Source of the DNA: an uncultured Oscillospiraceae bacterium
GTDB taxonomy: Bacteria > Bacillota_A > Clostridia > Oscillospirales > Acutalibacteraceae
Direction: 5' to 3'
Length of the DNA stretch: 7,435 bases
Assembly (NCBI GenBank): GCA_910589395.1
Contig: CAJUTL010000066.1
Coordinates: 1 to 7,435, forward strand
Part shown: positions 1 to 5,553 of the stretch, in pieces
How positions within the stretch are numbered: the first letter of the stretch is position 1
Layout of the letters: every line of letters starts with the position of its first letter
The notes under the pieces: model-generated
The model's input: the letters and a program-made list of their open reading frames with translations, nothing else
The model's database searches: none
Told to the model about the DNA's origin: nothing
Translations under genes and position numbers: made by a program

Positions 1-2
1 CC

Positions 3-149
3 CAGCCCGCGGTGGCCTACTGCATGGAAAACGGCCTGATGAGCGGGGACAAGGAAGGCACCTTCCGGCCCCGGGCGGAGATCACCCGCCAGGAGGTGGC
101 CCAGGTGGCTATGAATCTGCACGAGAAGCTGAAAGAAAAAACTGCATAA
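3..149 (+). CDS. SLH-domain protein, C-terminal fragment (5' end outside window)
   Basis: This is an open frame entering from the left edge and ending in TAA, with 48 residues visible. They form most of one S-layer-homology (SLH) repeat: a helix with AYCMENGLMSG, then the turn GTFRPRAEITRQE and the following helix VAQVAMNL. The [FP]-x-[ITR]-[QE] turn and the 'G-hydrophobic-M-x-G' element are the diagnostic parts of SLH domains. The short Lys/Glu-rich tail after the repeat suggests this is the last SLH repeat of a longer protein. In this family, SLH repeats usually come in threes and bind pyruvylated secondary cell-wall polymer, anchoring the protein outside the cell. The enzymatic or structural part lies upstream and cannot be seen. 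It could be a host surface protein next to the phage block, or a phage-encoded protein such as a wall-binding virion or lysis protein. The terminator directly downstream suggests it ends a transcription unit. Confidence 0.85.
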   Translation, partial: QPAVAYCMENGLMSGDKEGTFRPRAEITRQEVAQVAMNLHEKLKEKTA

Positions 150-157
150 AAATCCAA

Positions 158-188
158 CTCCCGGCTATAGAAAAGCCGGGAGCTTTTT
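158..188 (+). terminator. Rho-independent terminator after the SLH gene
   Basis: A perfect 9-bp stem (CTCCCGGCT at 158-166 with AGCCGGGAG at 174-182) encloses a 7-base loop and is followed by C and five T residues (184-188). It begins 8 bases after the SLH stop codon. The stem is GC-rich and the structure matches the standard intrinsic terminator. Its T-tract ends only two bases before the AAGGAGG ribosome binding site of the next gene, leaving no room for a promoter between them. Confidence 0.88.
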
Positions 189-190
189 GA

Positions 191-197
191 AAGGAGG
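191..197 (+). promoter_or_regulatory. Ribosome binding site deciding the start at 207
   Basis: AAGGAGG lies 9 bases upstream of ATG 207 and only 3 bases upstream of the in-frame TTG at 201. A 3-base spacer is too short for normal initiation, so ATG 207 is preferred even though the frame is open from 201. Confidence 0.75.
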
Positions 198-206
198 CTT
201 TTGAAA

Positions 207-965
207 ATGCCGGGAAATATTTTGGCAGTAGACACGGGGTTCCCCGAGCTGAATCAGGGAAGCCCGGAGGAAAAAATATCCGCCCTGGCCGGGTATGTGT
301 ACCAGCTGCTGGAGCAGCTGCGGTACACGCTGAACAACCTGGGGCAGGACAATTTCAACGACACGGAGTTAAAAGGGCTGGAGAAGCTTTTTACCGGGCC
401 CCTGACGGTGCGGGTGGAGGAAACGGAAAAGGGCATGGCGAAGCTGGAGATCACCGCCGAAGGCATTACGGCAACGGTGCAGAACCTGCGGGGAGATCTC
501 TCCAGTATCCGGCAAACGGTGGAGGGGCTTCAAATCTGTACAAAAACCGAGGACGATGTGGGAATATCGGCGCTTTCCGGAATGTCCCTTTATTTTTTAG
601 ATGAGACGGGCGATAACATCATCGGCCGTGTCAATATGGATAACAACGGCAGCGGCGTGGACGAATCCACCGTGCGAATGTTTGTGGGCACCGGAACGGA
701 CTATGCCGGCCGCCCTTATTCCCTGAAGCTGGAATCAGCGGGGAATACCAGCTATGAGGGGAAAGAGAATGTGTACATCAAAGCAACAGCCGGAAACATC
801 AGCATCAACGGGAAAAAGACTGTCAAAATCAGTGCGGGCGCTGGAAGCAGCAGGCTTGAGATCGGAAACGGGGTCATTTCCTTTAACGGTCAGCAGCTTG
901 CCACCTTACCCGCGCTTTCCGATTTGATTGACGCCAGACTGAAGGCCCACAGGTTGATTTCTTAG
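207..965 (+). CDS. Phage tail/fibre-like structural protein
   Basis: The protein has 252 residues from ATG 207; a TTG at 201 would add two residues but is too close to the ribosome binding site. Residues 1-60 are predicted helical, with a conspicuous segment YVYQLLEQLRYTLNNLG. A middle part (about 60-110) has the alternating Thr/Val/Ile pattern with 'ITAEGITATVQNLRGDLSS' and 'QTVEGLQ', a style seen in tail-tip, baseplate and fibre proteins of Clostridia and other Firmicutes phages. The rest (about 120-235) is rich in Gly, Asn, Ser and Thr with short beta-strand-like repeats (for example NVYIKATAGNISING), as in beta-structured fibre or tip domains. No signal peptide, membrane segment or catalytic motif is visible. 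It sits 71 bases before the nozzle-like gene, consistent with a tail-assembly role. The specific role (fibre, adaptor or tip) is inferred. The phage structural assignment is fairly firm; the exact family is not identified. Confidence 0.65.
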   Translation: MPGNILAVDTGFPELNQGSPEEKISALAGYVYQLLEQLRYTLNNLGQDNFNDTELKGLEKLFTGPLTVRVEETEKGMAKLEITAEGITATVQNLRGDLSSIRQTVEGLQICTKTEDDVGISALSGMSLYFLDETGDNIIGRVNMDNNGSGVDESTVRMFVGTGTDYAGRPYSLKLESAGNTSYEGKENVYIKATAGNISINGKKTVKISAGAGSSRLEIGNGVISFNGQQLATLPALSDLIDARLKAHRLIS

Positions 966-986
966 CAGAACAGAACATACGGAGAA

Positions 987-992
987 AGGAGG
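987..992 (+). promoter_or_regulatory. Strong ribosome binding site for the 13-codon ORF
   Basis: AGGAGG within GAAAGGAGGGG is placed 6 bases before ATG 999. It is the only good Shine-Dalgarno sequence in front of the large gene starting at 1037, whose own start has only a weak GGTAAA-like sequence before it. Ribosome loading for the large gene therefore probably happens here. Confidence 0.75.
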
Positions 993-998
993 GGTCGC

Positions 999-1040
999 AT
1001 GGAAAGCGGAAAACTGTCTGTGCGGCAATCGGTAAAATGA
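999..1040 (+). CDS. 13-codon leader ORF overlapping the nozzle-like gene
   Basis: ATG 999 has ideal spacing to AGGAGG and encodes 13 residues, MESGKLSVRQSVK, ending in TGA at 1038-1040. The stop overlaps the next start as ATGA (1037-1040). This architecture is the usual sign of translational coupling: ribosomes terminate at the TGA and restart at the overlapping ATG. The peptide is short and basic, with no recognised motif, so its translation may matter more than its product. The last sense codons are GTA AAA TGA in a TAAAATGA context. A -1 slip on the A run would therefore fuse this leader in frame to the following protein. A third option is that the ORF is a remnant of an N-terminal frameshift. 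Upstream of 1037 the large gene's frame contains no ATG, GTG or TTG back to at least 965, so a simple upstream start is excluded. Confidence 0.5.
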   Translation: MESGKLSVRQSVK

Positions 1041-2629
1041 GCGGACTTCCTGAAATGCGCTACAAGGACGGAATCAAAAAAACCACCCAGGTGAAGGTGA
1101 AGGGCTATGACCACAACCCCGGGGCCGGGGACGGCGCCCTGTGGGATATGAAAAACATGACGGGGGACAAGTTTCCCCTGCTCAGCACTCGAAGAAAGCG
1201 GCTGCTGCTGCGCTGCCTGGAGGAGCCCCATGGGCTCTATGCCCACGACGGTCTTTTCTGGGTGGACGGCACCGGCTTTTTCGCGGACGGAGAACAAAAA
1301 GGCACGGTGGAGGCCGGAAAAAAGGAATTTGTCTCTCTGGGGAAATATCTGCTGATCTTCCCCGACAAGGCCTATTACCGCACGGATACCGGAGAATTTG
1401 GAGCTCTGGAGGCGGAATGGACGGGAACGGTGACCATCACAAGCGGCACCTATGGCGGAAAACCCGCGGCGGCCAATACCATTAAAACAACGGGAAAGCC
1501 CTTTCCCTTTGCGGTCAACGAAGCGGTGAAGATTACGGGCTGTACCCTTTCGGAAAATGATAAGACCCCCATTATTCGGGAGCTTTCAGAAAGCAAAAAA
1601 GAGCTGCGGTTTTATGAAAATACCTTTGCTCAAAAATCCTGGACGGGGCAGGTGACCCTCAAGCGGGAGGTGCCGGACCTGGATTTTCTGTGCGAGAACG
1701 AAAACCGGGTGTGGGGCTGCAAGGGAGATACCATCTATGCCTCCTATTTGGGGAATCCCTTTATCTGGAACAATTTTGACGGCCTTGCCACTGACAGCTT
1801 TGCCGTTGAGGTAGGCAGCGCGGGAAATTTTACGGCGGCCTGCTCCTTTATGGGATACCCCATGTTTTTCAAGGAGGATCACATTTACAAGGTGTACGGC
1901 AGCAAGCCCAGCAATTTTCAGGTGATGGGCAGCGCCAGGCTGGGCGTAAAGGCCGGGGCGGAAAAAAGCCTGGCCGTGGCGGGAGAGAGGCTGTTTTATC
2001 TTTCCCGCTCCGGTATCGCGGCCTGCTCCGGCGGCATGCCGGAGGATATTTCCCACGCCTTCGGGGAAGCGGTCTATCAAAACGCGGCAGGGGGCTCCGA
2101 CGGCGGAAAGTATTATGTTTCCATGAAGGAGCGGGAAACGGGCGCATGGCACCTTTTCGTGTTCGACACCCGTACAGGCCTGTGGCACAGGGAGGATAGC
2201 ACAGAGGTTCTGGATTTTGCCTGGGACAACGGCGGGCTGGTGTGCCTGGACCGCGGCGGAAGCATGTGGCTTTGCAACCCTGGCGGAACAGAGGAGCAGG
2301 GGGAAGAGGAGGCACAGCTGCAAAGCTTCGCGGAATTCGGAGATTTTATCGAGAACAGCTCAGATGAAAAGGGGCTTTCCAAGATCCAGCTTCGGGTGGA
2401 GCTGGAGCCGGGGGCCACTCTCGGGATCAAGCTGAAGTTTGACAGCGAGGACGCTTGGCAGACGGTTTCTGTATTGCAGGCGGCCCCGAAAAAGCGAAGC
2501 TTTCTCCTTCCGGTGATCCCCCGCCGGTGTGACCACTGGCGGCTGCGCCTGGAGGGCACGGGAGGCTGGACGCTGTATTCCCTGAGCCGGGAATATTACG
2601 CGGGGTCGGATTTAGGAGCCGCAATTTAG
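1037..2629 (+). CDS. Short-tail nozzle / tail-accessory-like protein
   Basis: This 530-residue protein probably forms part of the tail tube below the portal, where such proteins close the channel and hold DNA in the capsid. The most telling segment is at residues 223-249: NRVWGCKGDTIYASYLG, then NPFIWNNF. This 'N-R-[VL]-W-G ... I-Y-x-S-x-L-G-x-P-x-x-W' pattern is typical of beta-propeller tail proteins such as P22 gp10 and T7 gp12. Later blade-like segments include FKEDHIYKVYG (278-288), ERLFYLSRSGI (about 319-329) and alternating Trp/Gly/Leu strands near 380-415. The N-terminus has GAGDGALWDMKNMTGDKFPLL (by parts), an opening common in this kind of protein. The length is closer to P22 gp10 (about 470) than T7 gp12 (about 790). 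No signal peptide or membrane span is seen. ATG 1037 is the first possible start in frame and is coupled to the mini-ORF ending at 1040. Family assignment rests on motif memory, not alignment. Confidence 0.65.
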   Translation: MSGLPEMRYKDGIKKTTQVKVKGYDHNPGAGDGALWDMKNMTGDKFPLLSTRRKRLLLRCLEEPHGLYAHDGLFWVDGTGFFADGEQKGTVEAGKKEFVSLGKYLLIFPDKAYYRTDTGEFGALEAEWTGTVTITSGTYGGKPAAANTIKTTGKPFPFAVNEAVKITGCTLSENDKTPIIRELSESKKELRFYENTFAQKSWTGQVTLKREVPDLDFLCENENRVWGCKGDTIYASYLGNPFIWNNFDGLATDSFAVEVGSAGNFTAACSFMGYPMFFKEDHIYKVYGSKPSNFQVMGSARLGVKAGAEKSLAVAGERLFYLSRSGIAACSGGMPEDISHAFGEAVYQNAAGGSDGGKYYVSMKERETGAWHLFVFDTRTGLWHREDSTEVLDFAWDNGGLVCLDRGGSMWLCNPGGTEEQGEEEAQLQSFAEFGDFIENSSDEKGLSKIQLRVELEPGATLGIKLKFDSEDAWQTVSVLQAAPKKRSFLLPVIPRRCDHWRLRLEGTGGWTLYSLSREYYAGSDLGAAI

Positions 2630-2639
2630 GCGTTAAAGG

Positions 2640-2661
2640 GAAGGGCTGTTAGCTGCCCTTC
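2640..2661 (+). other. Intergenic hairpin between nozzle-like and portal genes
   Basis: GAAGGGC (2640-2646) pairs perfectly with GCCCTTC (2655-2661) around an 8-base loop. It starts 11 bases after the TAG at 2627-2629. No T-tract follows (the next bases are TCACAAG), so it is not a convincing intrinsic terminator. It could act as a weak attenuator, an RNA-stability element or a processing site between co-transcribed genes. Confidence 0.4.
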
Positions 2662-2689
2662 TCACAAGAATCAATCACATGACAACAAG

Positions 2690-2696
2690 AAAGGAG
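2690..2696 (+). promoter_or_regulatory. Ribosome binding site supporting the GTG start at 2704
   Basis: AAAGGAG is followed by 7 bases and then GTG 2704. The spacing is ideal, and no in-frame ATG close by has a comparable site, so the GTG start of the portal gene is well supported. Confidence 0.75.
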
Positions 2697-2703
2697 CTTC
2701 ATT

Positions 2704-4611
2704 GTGGCAAATAAAAGCAGATTGCAGCTGTGGCAGGACAGGCTTCTGAAAAACGAAAACGCCTGCCAAAGCGCGCTGGACGCCATGGACGCAAGGCAGG
2801 AGATCTATCTGGGGAGCAGCCGGTTGATCTCCCGGGTGAAGGGAGACAGAAAAACAAAGGCCGCCCATGTGAGAAACCTGACGGCGGAGCTGATCGAAGC
2901 CCAGGTGAACTCCTCCATTCCCCAGCCGAAGGTAACGGCAAAGCGGAAGGAGGACGAGGGGAAGGCGCGGCTCATTGAGGATATGCTCCGAAATGAGCTG
3001 GACAGGCTTCCCTTTGAGCAGTTGAACGATATGATGGAACGCACCGTGCCCATTCAGGGCGGCGCCTGTTTCCTGGTGGAGTGGGACAACCGCAAAAGAA
3101 CCCACACCACCGTGGGAGAGCTGGCGGTCACGGCGGTGCACCCGAAGCAGCTGATCCCCCAGGAGGGCGTGACCACCGGCATACAGGACATGGATTATGT
3201 GATCCTGAAGCTGCCCCAAACGAAGGAAAGCCTTCGCAAGCGGTACGGTGTGACCCTGGAGGAGCTGGAGCAGGAAGAGGAGGACGGCAAGGGAACCGAT
3301 ACGGTAACGCAGTATACCGCCTATTACAAAAATGATTCCGGCGGCATCGGTCTGTATTCCTGGGTGAACGATACCGAGCTGGAGGACCTGCCGGATTACC
3401 AGGCAAGGCGGATCAAACGCTGCAAGGACTGCGGCGCCCCAAAGCCGGAGGGCGGCGAAAAGCAGCCCTGCCCCAAATGCGGGTGTAAGGAGTGGGAGGA
3501 CTCGGAGGAGGAGTTTGAAGAGCTGTGGGACCCCATCGCCCGGTCAGACGGCTCCACGATCCCCGGGGTGTTTGCCCAGGAGCAGGAGGACGGCCTGGGG
3601 GGCGTTGTCACAACGGCGGGGCCCACCCGGATCCCCTATTACAAGCCGGATATTTTCCCGGTGATCCTGCAAAAGAATGTTTCCGTGTACGGCCAGCTTT
3701 TAGGCGATTCCGATGTGGATAAGATCGCCGACCAGCAGAACACCGCCAACCGCATCGAGACGAAGATCATTGAAAAGCTGGTAAAATCCGGCAGCTATCT
3801 GGTATTGCCGGACGACGCCTCTCTCCGTGCCGACGCGGAGGACATGAAGGTGATCCGCCCCGGCACGCCCGCGGCGGCCCAGATGATCAGCGTGAAGGAC
3901 ATGGAGGGGAATATTTCCCAGGATATGGCCTATCTGGCTCAGGTGTACGAGGAGGCCCGGCAGGTCATCGGCATTACAGATTCCTTCCAGGGCAGAAGGG
4001 ACACCACCGCCACCTCCGGCAGGGCCAAGGAATTTTCCGCCAATCAGGCGGCGGGGCGGCTGGAAAGCAAACGGGTGATGAAAGACGCCGCCTATGCCCA
4101 GCTGTTTGAGGCCATGTTCAAATTCAAGCTGGCCTATGCGGACGAAAAGCGCCCGGTGATTTCCCGGGATATGGACGGCAATCCCCTGTACGAGGAATTC
4201 AACCGTTACGATTTTCTGGAGCAGGACGCCGCCGGGGAATGGTACTGGAACGATGGCTTTCTGTTTTCCTGCGATACCACCGCCCCTCTGGCGAACAACC
4301 GGGAGGCCATGTGGCAGGAAACCAGGCAGAACCTGCAAAGCGGGGCCTTCGGCAACCCCGCGGAGCTGAACACACTGCTTCTGTTTTGGGGGAAGATGGA
4401 GCTGCTGCATTATCCCGGCGCGGGGGAAACCAGGCGGTATCTGGAACGCAGACAGGCGGAGGAGGCTCAGCAGGCGCAAGCCCAGCAGGCCCAGCAAGCG
4501 CAAATGGCCCAGATGGCGGAAATGGCCCAAACAGCGGAAATGCCGCCGCAGGTACAGGGGCAGCCGGAGCTTCCTCCGGAAGCGGCGGGAAATGGAATGC
4601 CGGTCATGTAA
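2704..4611 (+). CDS. Phage portal protein with inserted zinc-ribbon-like motif
   Basis: This 635-residue protein is read as the portal, the dodecameric ring at the capsid vertex through which DNA is packaged and ejected. Evidence: an N-terminal helical region with many Lys/Glu residues; the segment NVSVYGQLLGDSDVDKIADQ (325-344) followed by QNTANRIETKI, the long helix after a 'D-x-x-Q-x-x-x-N' turn typical of portals of short-tailed phages; and VIGITDSFQGRRDTTATSGR (421 onward) followed by a long amphipathic helix, matching the 'GI-x-x-x-F-x-G-x-x-x-x-x-S-G-x-A' signature of portal stems. Between them lies a zinc-ribbon-like insert, C240-x2-C243-x12-C256-x2-C259. The C-terminus (about 580-635) is a Gln/Ala/Met-rich helix followed by a Pro/Gly-rich tail. 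T7 gp8 (536) and P22 gp1 (725) bracket its length. The start is GTG 2704 with a well-placed ribosome binding site. It lies 74 bases after the nozzle-like gene and 69 bases before the next gene. Confidence in portal identity is good; the subfamily is not assigned. Confidence 0.82.
   Translation: MANKSRLQLWQDRLLKNENACQSALDAMDARQEIYLGSSRLISRVKGDRKTKAAHVRNLTAELIEAQVNSSIPQPKVTAKRKEDEGKARLIEDMLRNELDRLPFEQLNDMMERTVPIQGGACFLVEWDNRKRTHTTVGELAVTAVHPKQLIPQEGVTTGIQDMDYVILKLPQTKESLRKRYGVTLEELEQEEEDGKGTDTVTQYTAYYKNDSGGIGLYSWVNDTELEDLPDYQARRIKRCKDCGAPKPEGGEKQPCPKCGCKEWEDSEEEFEELWDPIARSDGSTIPGVFAQEQEDGLGGVVTTAGPTRIPYYKPDIFPVILQKNVSVYGQLLGDSDVDKIADQQNTANRIETKIIEKLVKSGSYLVLPDDASLRADAEDMKVIRPGTPAAAQMISVKDMEGNISQDMAYLAQVYEEARQVIGITDSFQGRRDTTATSGRAKEFSANQAAGRLESKRVMKDAAYAQLFEAMFKFKLAYADEKRPVISRDMDGNPLYEEFNRYDFLEQDAAGEWYWNDGFLFSCDTTAPLANNREAMWQETRQNLQSGAFGNPAELNTLLLFWGKMELLHYPGAGETRRYLERRQAEEAQQAQAQQAQQAQMAQMAEMAQTAEMPPQVQGQPELPPEAAGNGMPVM
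3421..3483 (+). other. Zinc-ribbon-coding segment inside the portal gene
   Basis: This segment codes for residues 240-260 of the portal. It holds two CxxC knuckles (CKDC and CPKC) spaced 12 residues apart by a Pro/Gly/Lys/Glu-rich loop. That is the classic layout of a rubredoxin-like zinc ribbon, which binds one zinc ion through four cysteines. A fifth cysteine, C261, follows directly. The surrounding residues (about 225-300) are strongly acidic, suggesting a surface-exposed inserted domain. Confidence 0.7.
4468..4542 (+). repeat. Gln/Ala then Met-Ala-Gln/Glu repeat in the portal C-terminus
   Basis: The segment codes for residues 589-613. The first part is a run of Gln and Ala codons. From 4504 to 4539 there are four imperfect 9-base units (ATGGCCCAG, ATGGCGGAA, ATGGCCCAA, ACAGCGGAA), read as MAQ, MAE, MAQ, TAE. 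Synonymous variation between units suggests an old, selected repeat rather than a recent slippage expansion. The composition favours a continuous alpha helix or coiled coil. Confidence 0.75.
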
Positions 4612-4680
4612 GGCGAAGAAAAACAGGCAGGAGAGTCCCCTGACCGAACAATTTACAATCTTAGCAAAGGAGAAAAAATT

Positions 4681-5517
4681 ATGCCTACCTATACTTATGA
4701 CGATTTTTTGAAAGCAACAGAAAAGCAGGGCTGGGGCCTGGGGAATGGATTTTCCGAGGCGGACTGGAAGCTGGCCCAGGAAAACCCGGACGCGGGCATG
4801 AGCATTTTGCAGTCAAAGATAGATTACAACGCGGCGACAACCGAGGAGGAGAGAATCAGGGCCAACCAGAGCGCAGAGCGGACGAGAAGCCTATACGGCG
4901 GCTATACGGAGGGCAGGTCGGGAAATCAGTATCACCTGGACGATCCCTCTCCGAGAAGCTTTCAAATGCAGGAGGAAAAGCCCACCTTTTCCTATAACCT
5001 GGAAACAGACCCGGTATATCAGGCGTACCAGAAGCAGTATCTGCGGGAGGGCCAGCGTGCCACCCAGGACACGCTGGGAACGGCCGCAGCGTCTACGGGA
5101 GGCTTGCCCAGCAGCTATGCCATGACGGCGGCCAGCCAGGCGGGGGATTACTATGCCGCGCAGCTGTCGGACAAGGTGCCGGAGCTGTACCAGCAGGCCT
5201 ACAGCCGTTACCTGAACGACCTGAACCAGTGGAACACAGACAGAAGCTTCCGGTACGGCCAGCATACGGATGAAATCAGCGCCAAAAGGGCGGACCGCCA
5301 GGAGACTACGCAAAATGCCGTGCTGGGAGCGCAGTACGGAGATTACCGTGGCCTCAAGGCCCAGGGGTACAACGTGGATAACATACCCTATGAATACCAG
5401 AAGCGATACGCGGAAAACGCGGACAACTGGAACCGTCAGTACCAGCTGGCCGTGCTGATGGCGGAGCGAGGAGACCCCAGCTACCTGGATCGTCTGGTGA
5501 AGGGGCTGTTTCCGTAA
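4681..5517 (+). CDS. Uncharacterised phage-associated protein with patterned central core
   Basis: The protein has 278 residues from ATG 4681, with AAAGGAG at 4666-4672 and an 8-base spacer. I do not know a function. The N-terminal part (1-90) has FSEADWKLAQENPDAGMSIL followed by charged helix and a Gly/Tyr/Ser stretch (SLYGGYTEGRSG). The core (about 110-200) is distinctive: DPVYQAYQKQYLREGQRAT, then a small-residue segment with TGGLPSSYAMTAASQAGDYY (139-158), then PELYQQAYSRYL and a polar helix. A C-terminal part includes AQYGDYRGLKAQGYNVD. It is rich in Gln, Tyr and Ala, with no cysteine, signal peptide or membrane span. I recall similar 'EGQRA ... TGG-x-x-SSYA ... AG-x-YYAA' proteins as hypotheticals in gut Clostridia, often beside phage genes; this is memory, not a search. 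Position between the portal and a coiled-coil protein suggests a scaffold, head-tail adaptor or internal virion protein. Confidence 0.6.
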   Translation: MPTYTYDDFLKATEKQGWGLGNGFSEADWKLAQENPDAGMSILQSKIDYNAATTEEERIRANQSAERTRSLYGGYTEGRSGNQYHLDDPSPRSFQMQEEKPTFSYNLETDPVYQAYQKQYLREGQRATQDTLGTAAASTGGLPSSYAMTAASQAGDYYAAQLSDKVPELYQQAYSRYLNDLNQWNTDRSFRYGQHTDEISAKRADRQETTQNAVLGAQYGDYRGLKAQGYNVDNIPYEYQKRYAENADNWNRQYQLAVLMAERGDPSYLDRLVKGLFP

Positions 5518-5553
5518 GGAGGAAATGTAGAAAAAGGGAAAGGGAGGGATCAG

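Noticed and set aside
1586..2323. A 245-codon open frame on the minus strand opposite the nozzle-like gene
   Set aside because: Antisense shadow of a well-supported gene; low-complexity His/Pro/Ala composition and no supporting signals.
2679..2714. An 11-codon ORF overlapping the portal start
   Set aside because: No ribosome binding site precedes its ATG, and the AAAGGAG inside it clearly serves GTG 2704.
3700..4530. A 276-codon open frame on the minus strand within the portal gene
   Set aside because: It lies wholly opposite the portal coding sequence, has shadow-like composition (Gly, Leu, His, Arg), and contains no recognisable domain.
4239..4643. A 134-codon + strand frame with a Gly/Ala/Ser-rich, collagen-like product
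   Set aside because: It is the shifted reading of the portal's GC-rich repeat region, not an independent gene; no start signal and full overlap with the portal frame.
5516..5530. AAGGAGG followed by ATG TAG right after the stop of the 278-residue gene, a possible start-stop element
   Set aside because: The spacer between AAGGAGG and ATG is only 2 bases, too short for normal initiation, and a better-placed AGGGAGG precedes ATG 5554. Probably coincidence.
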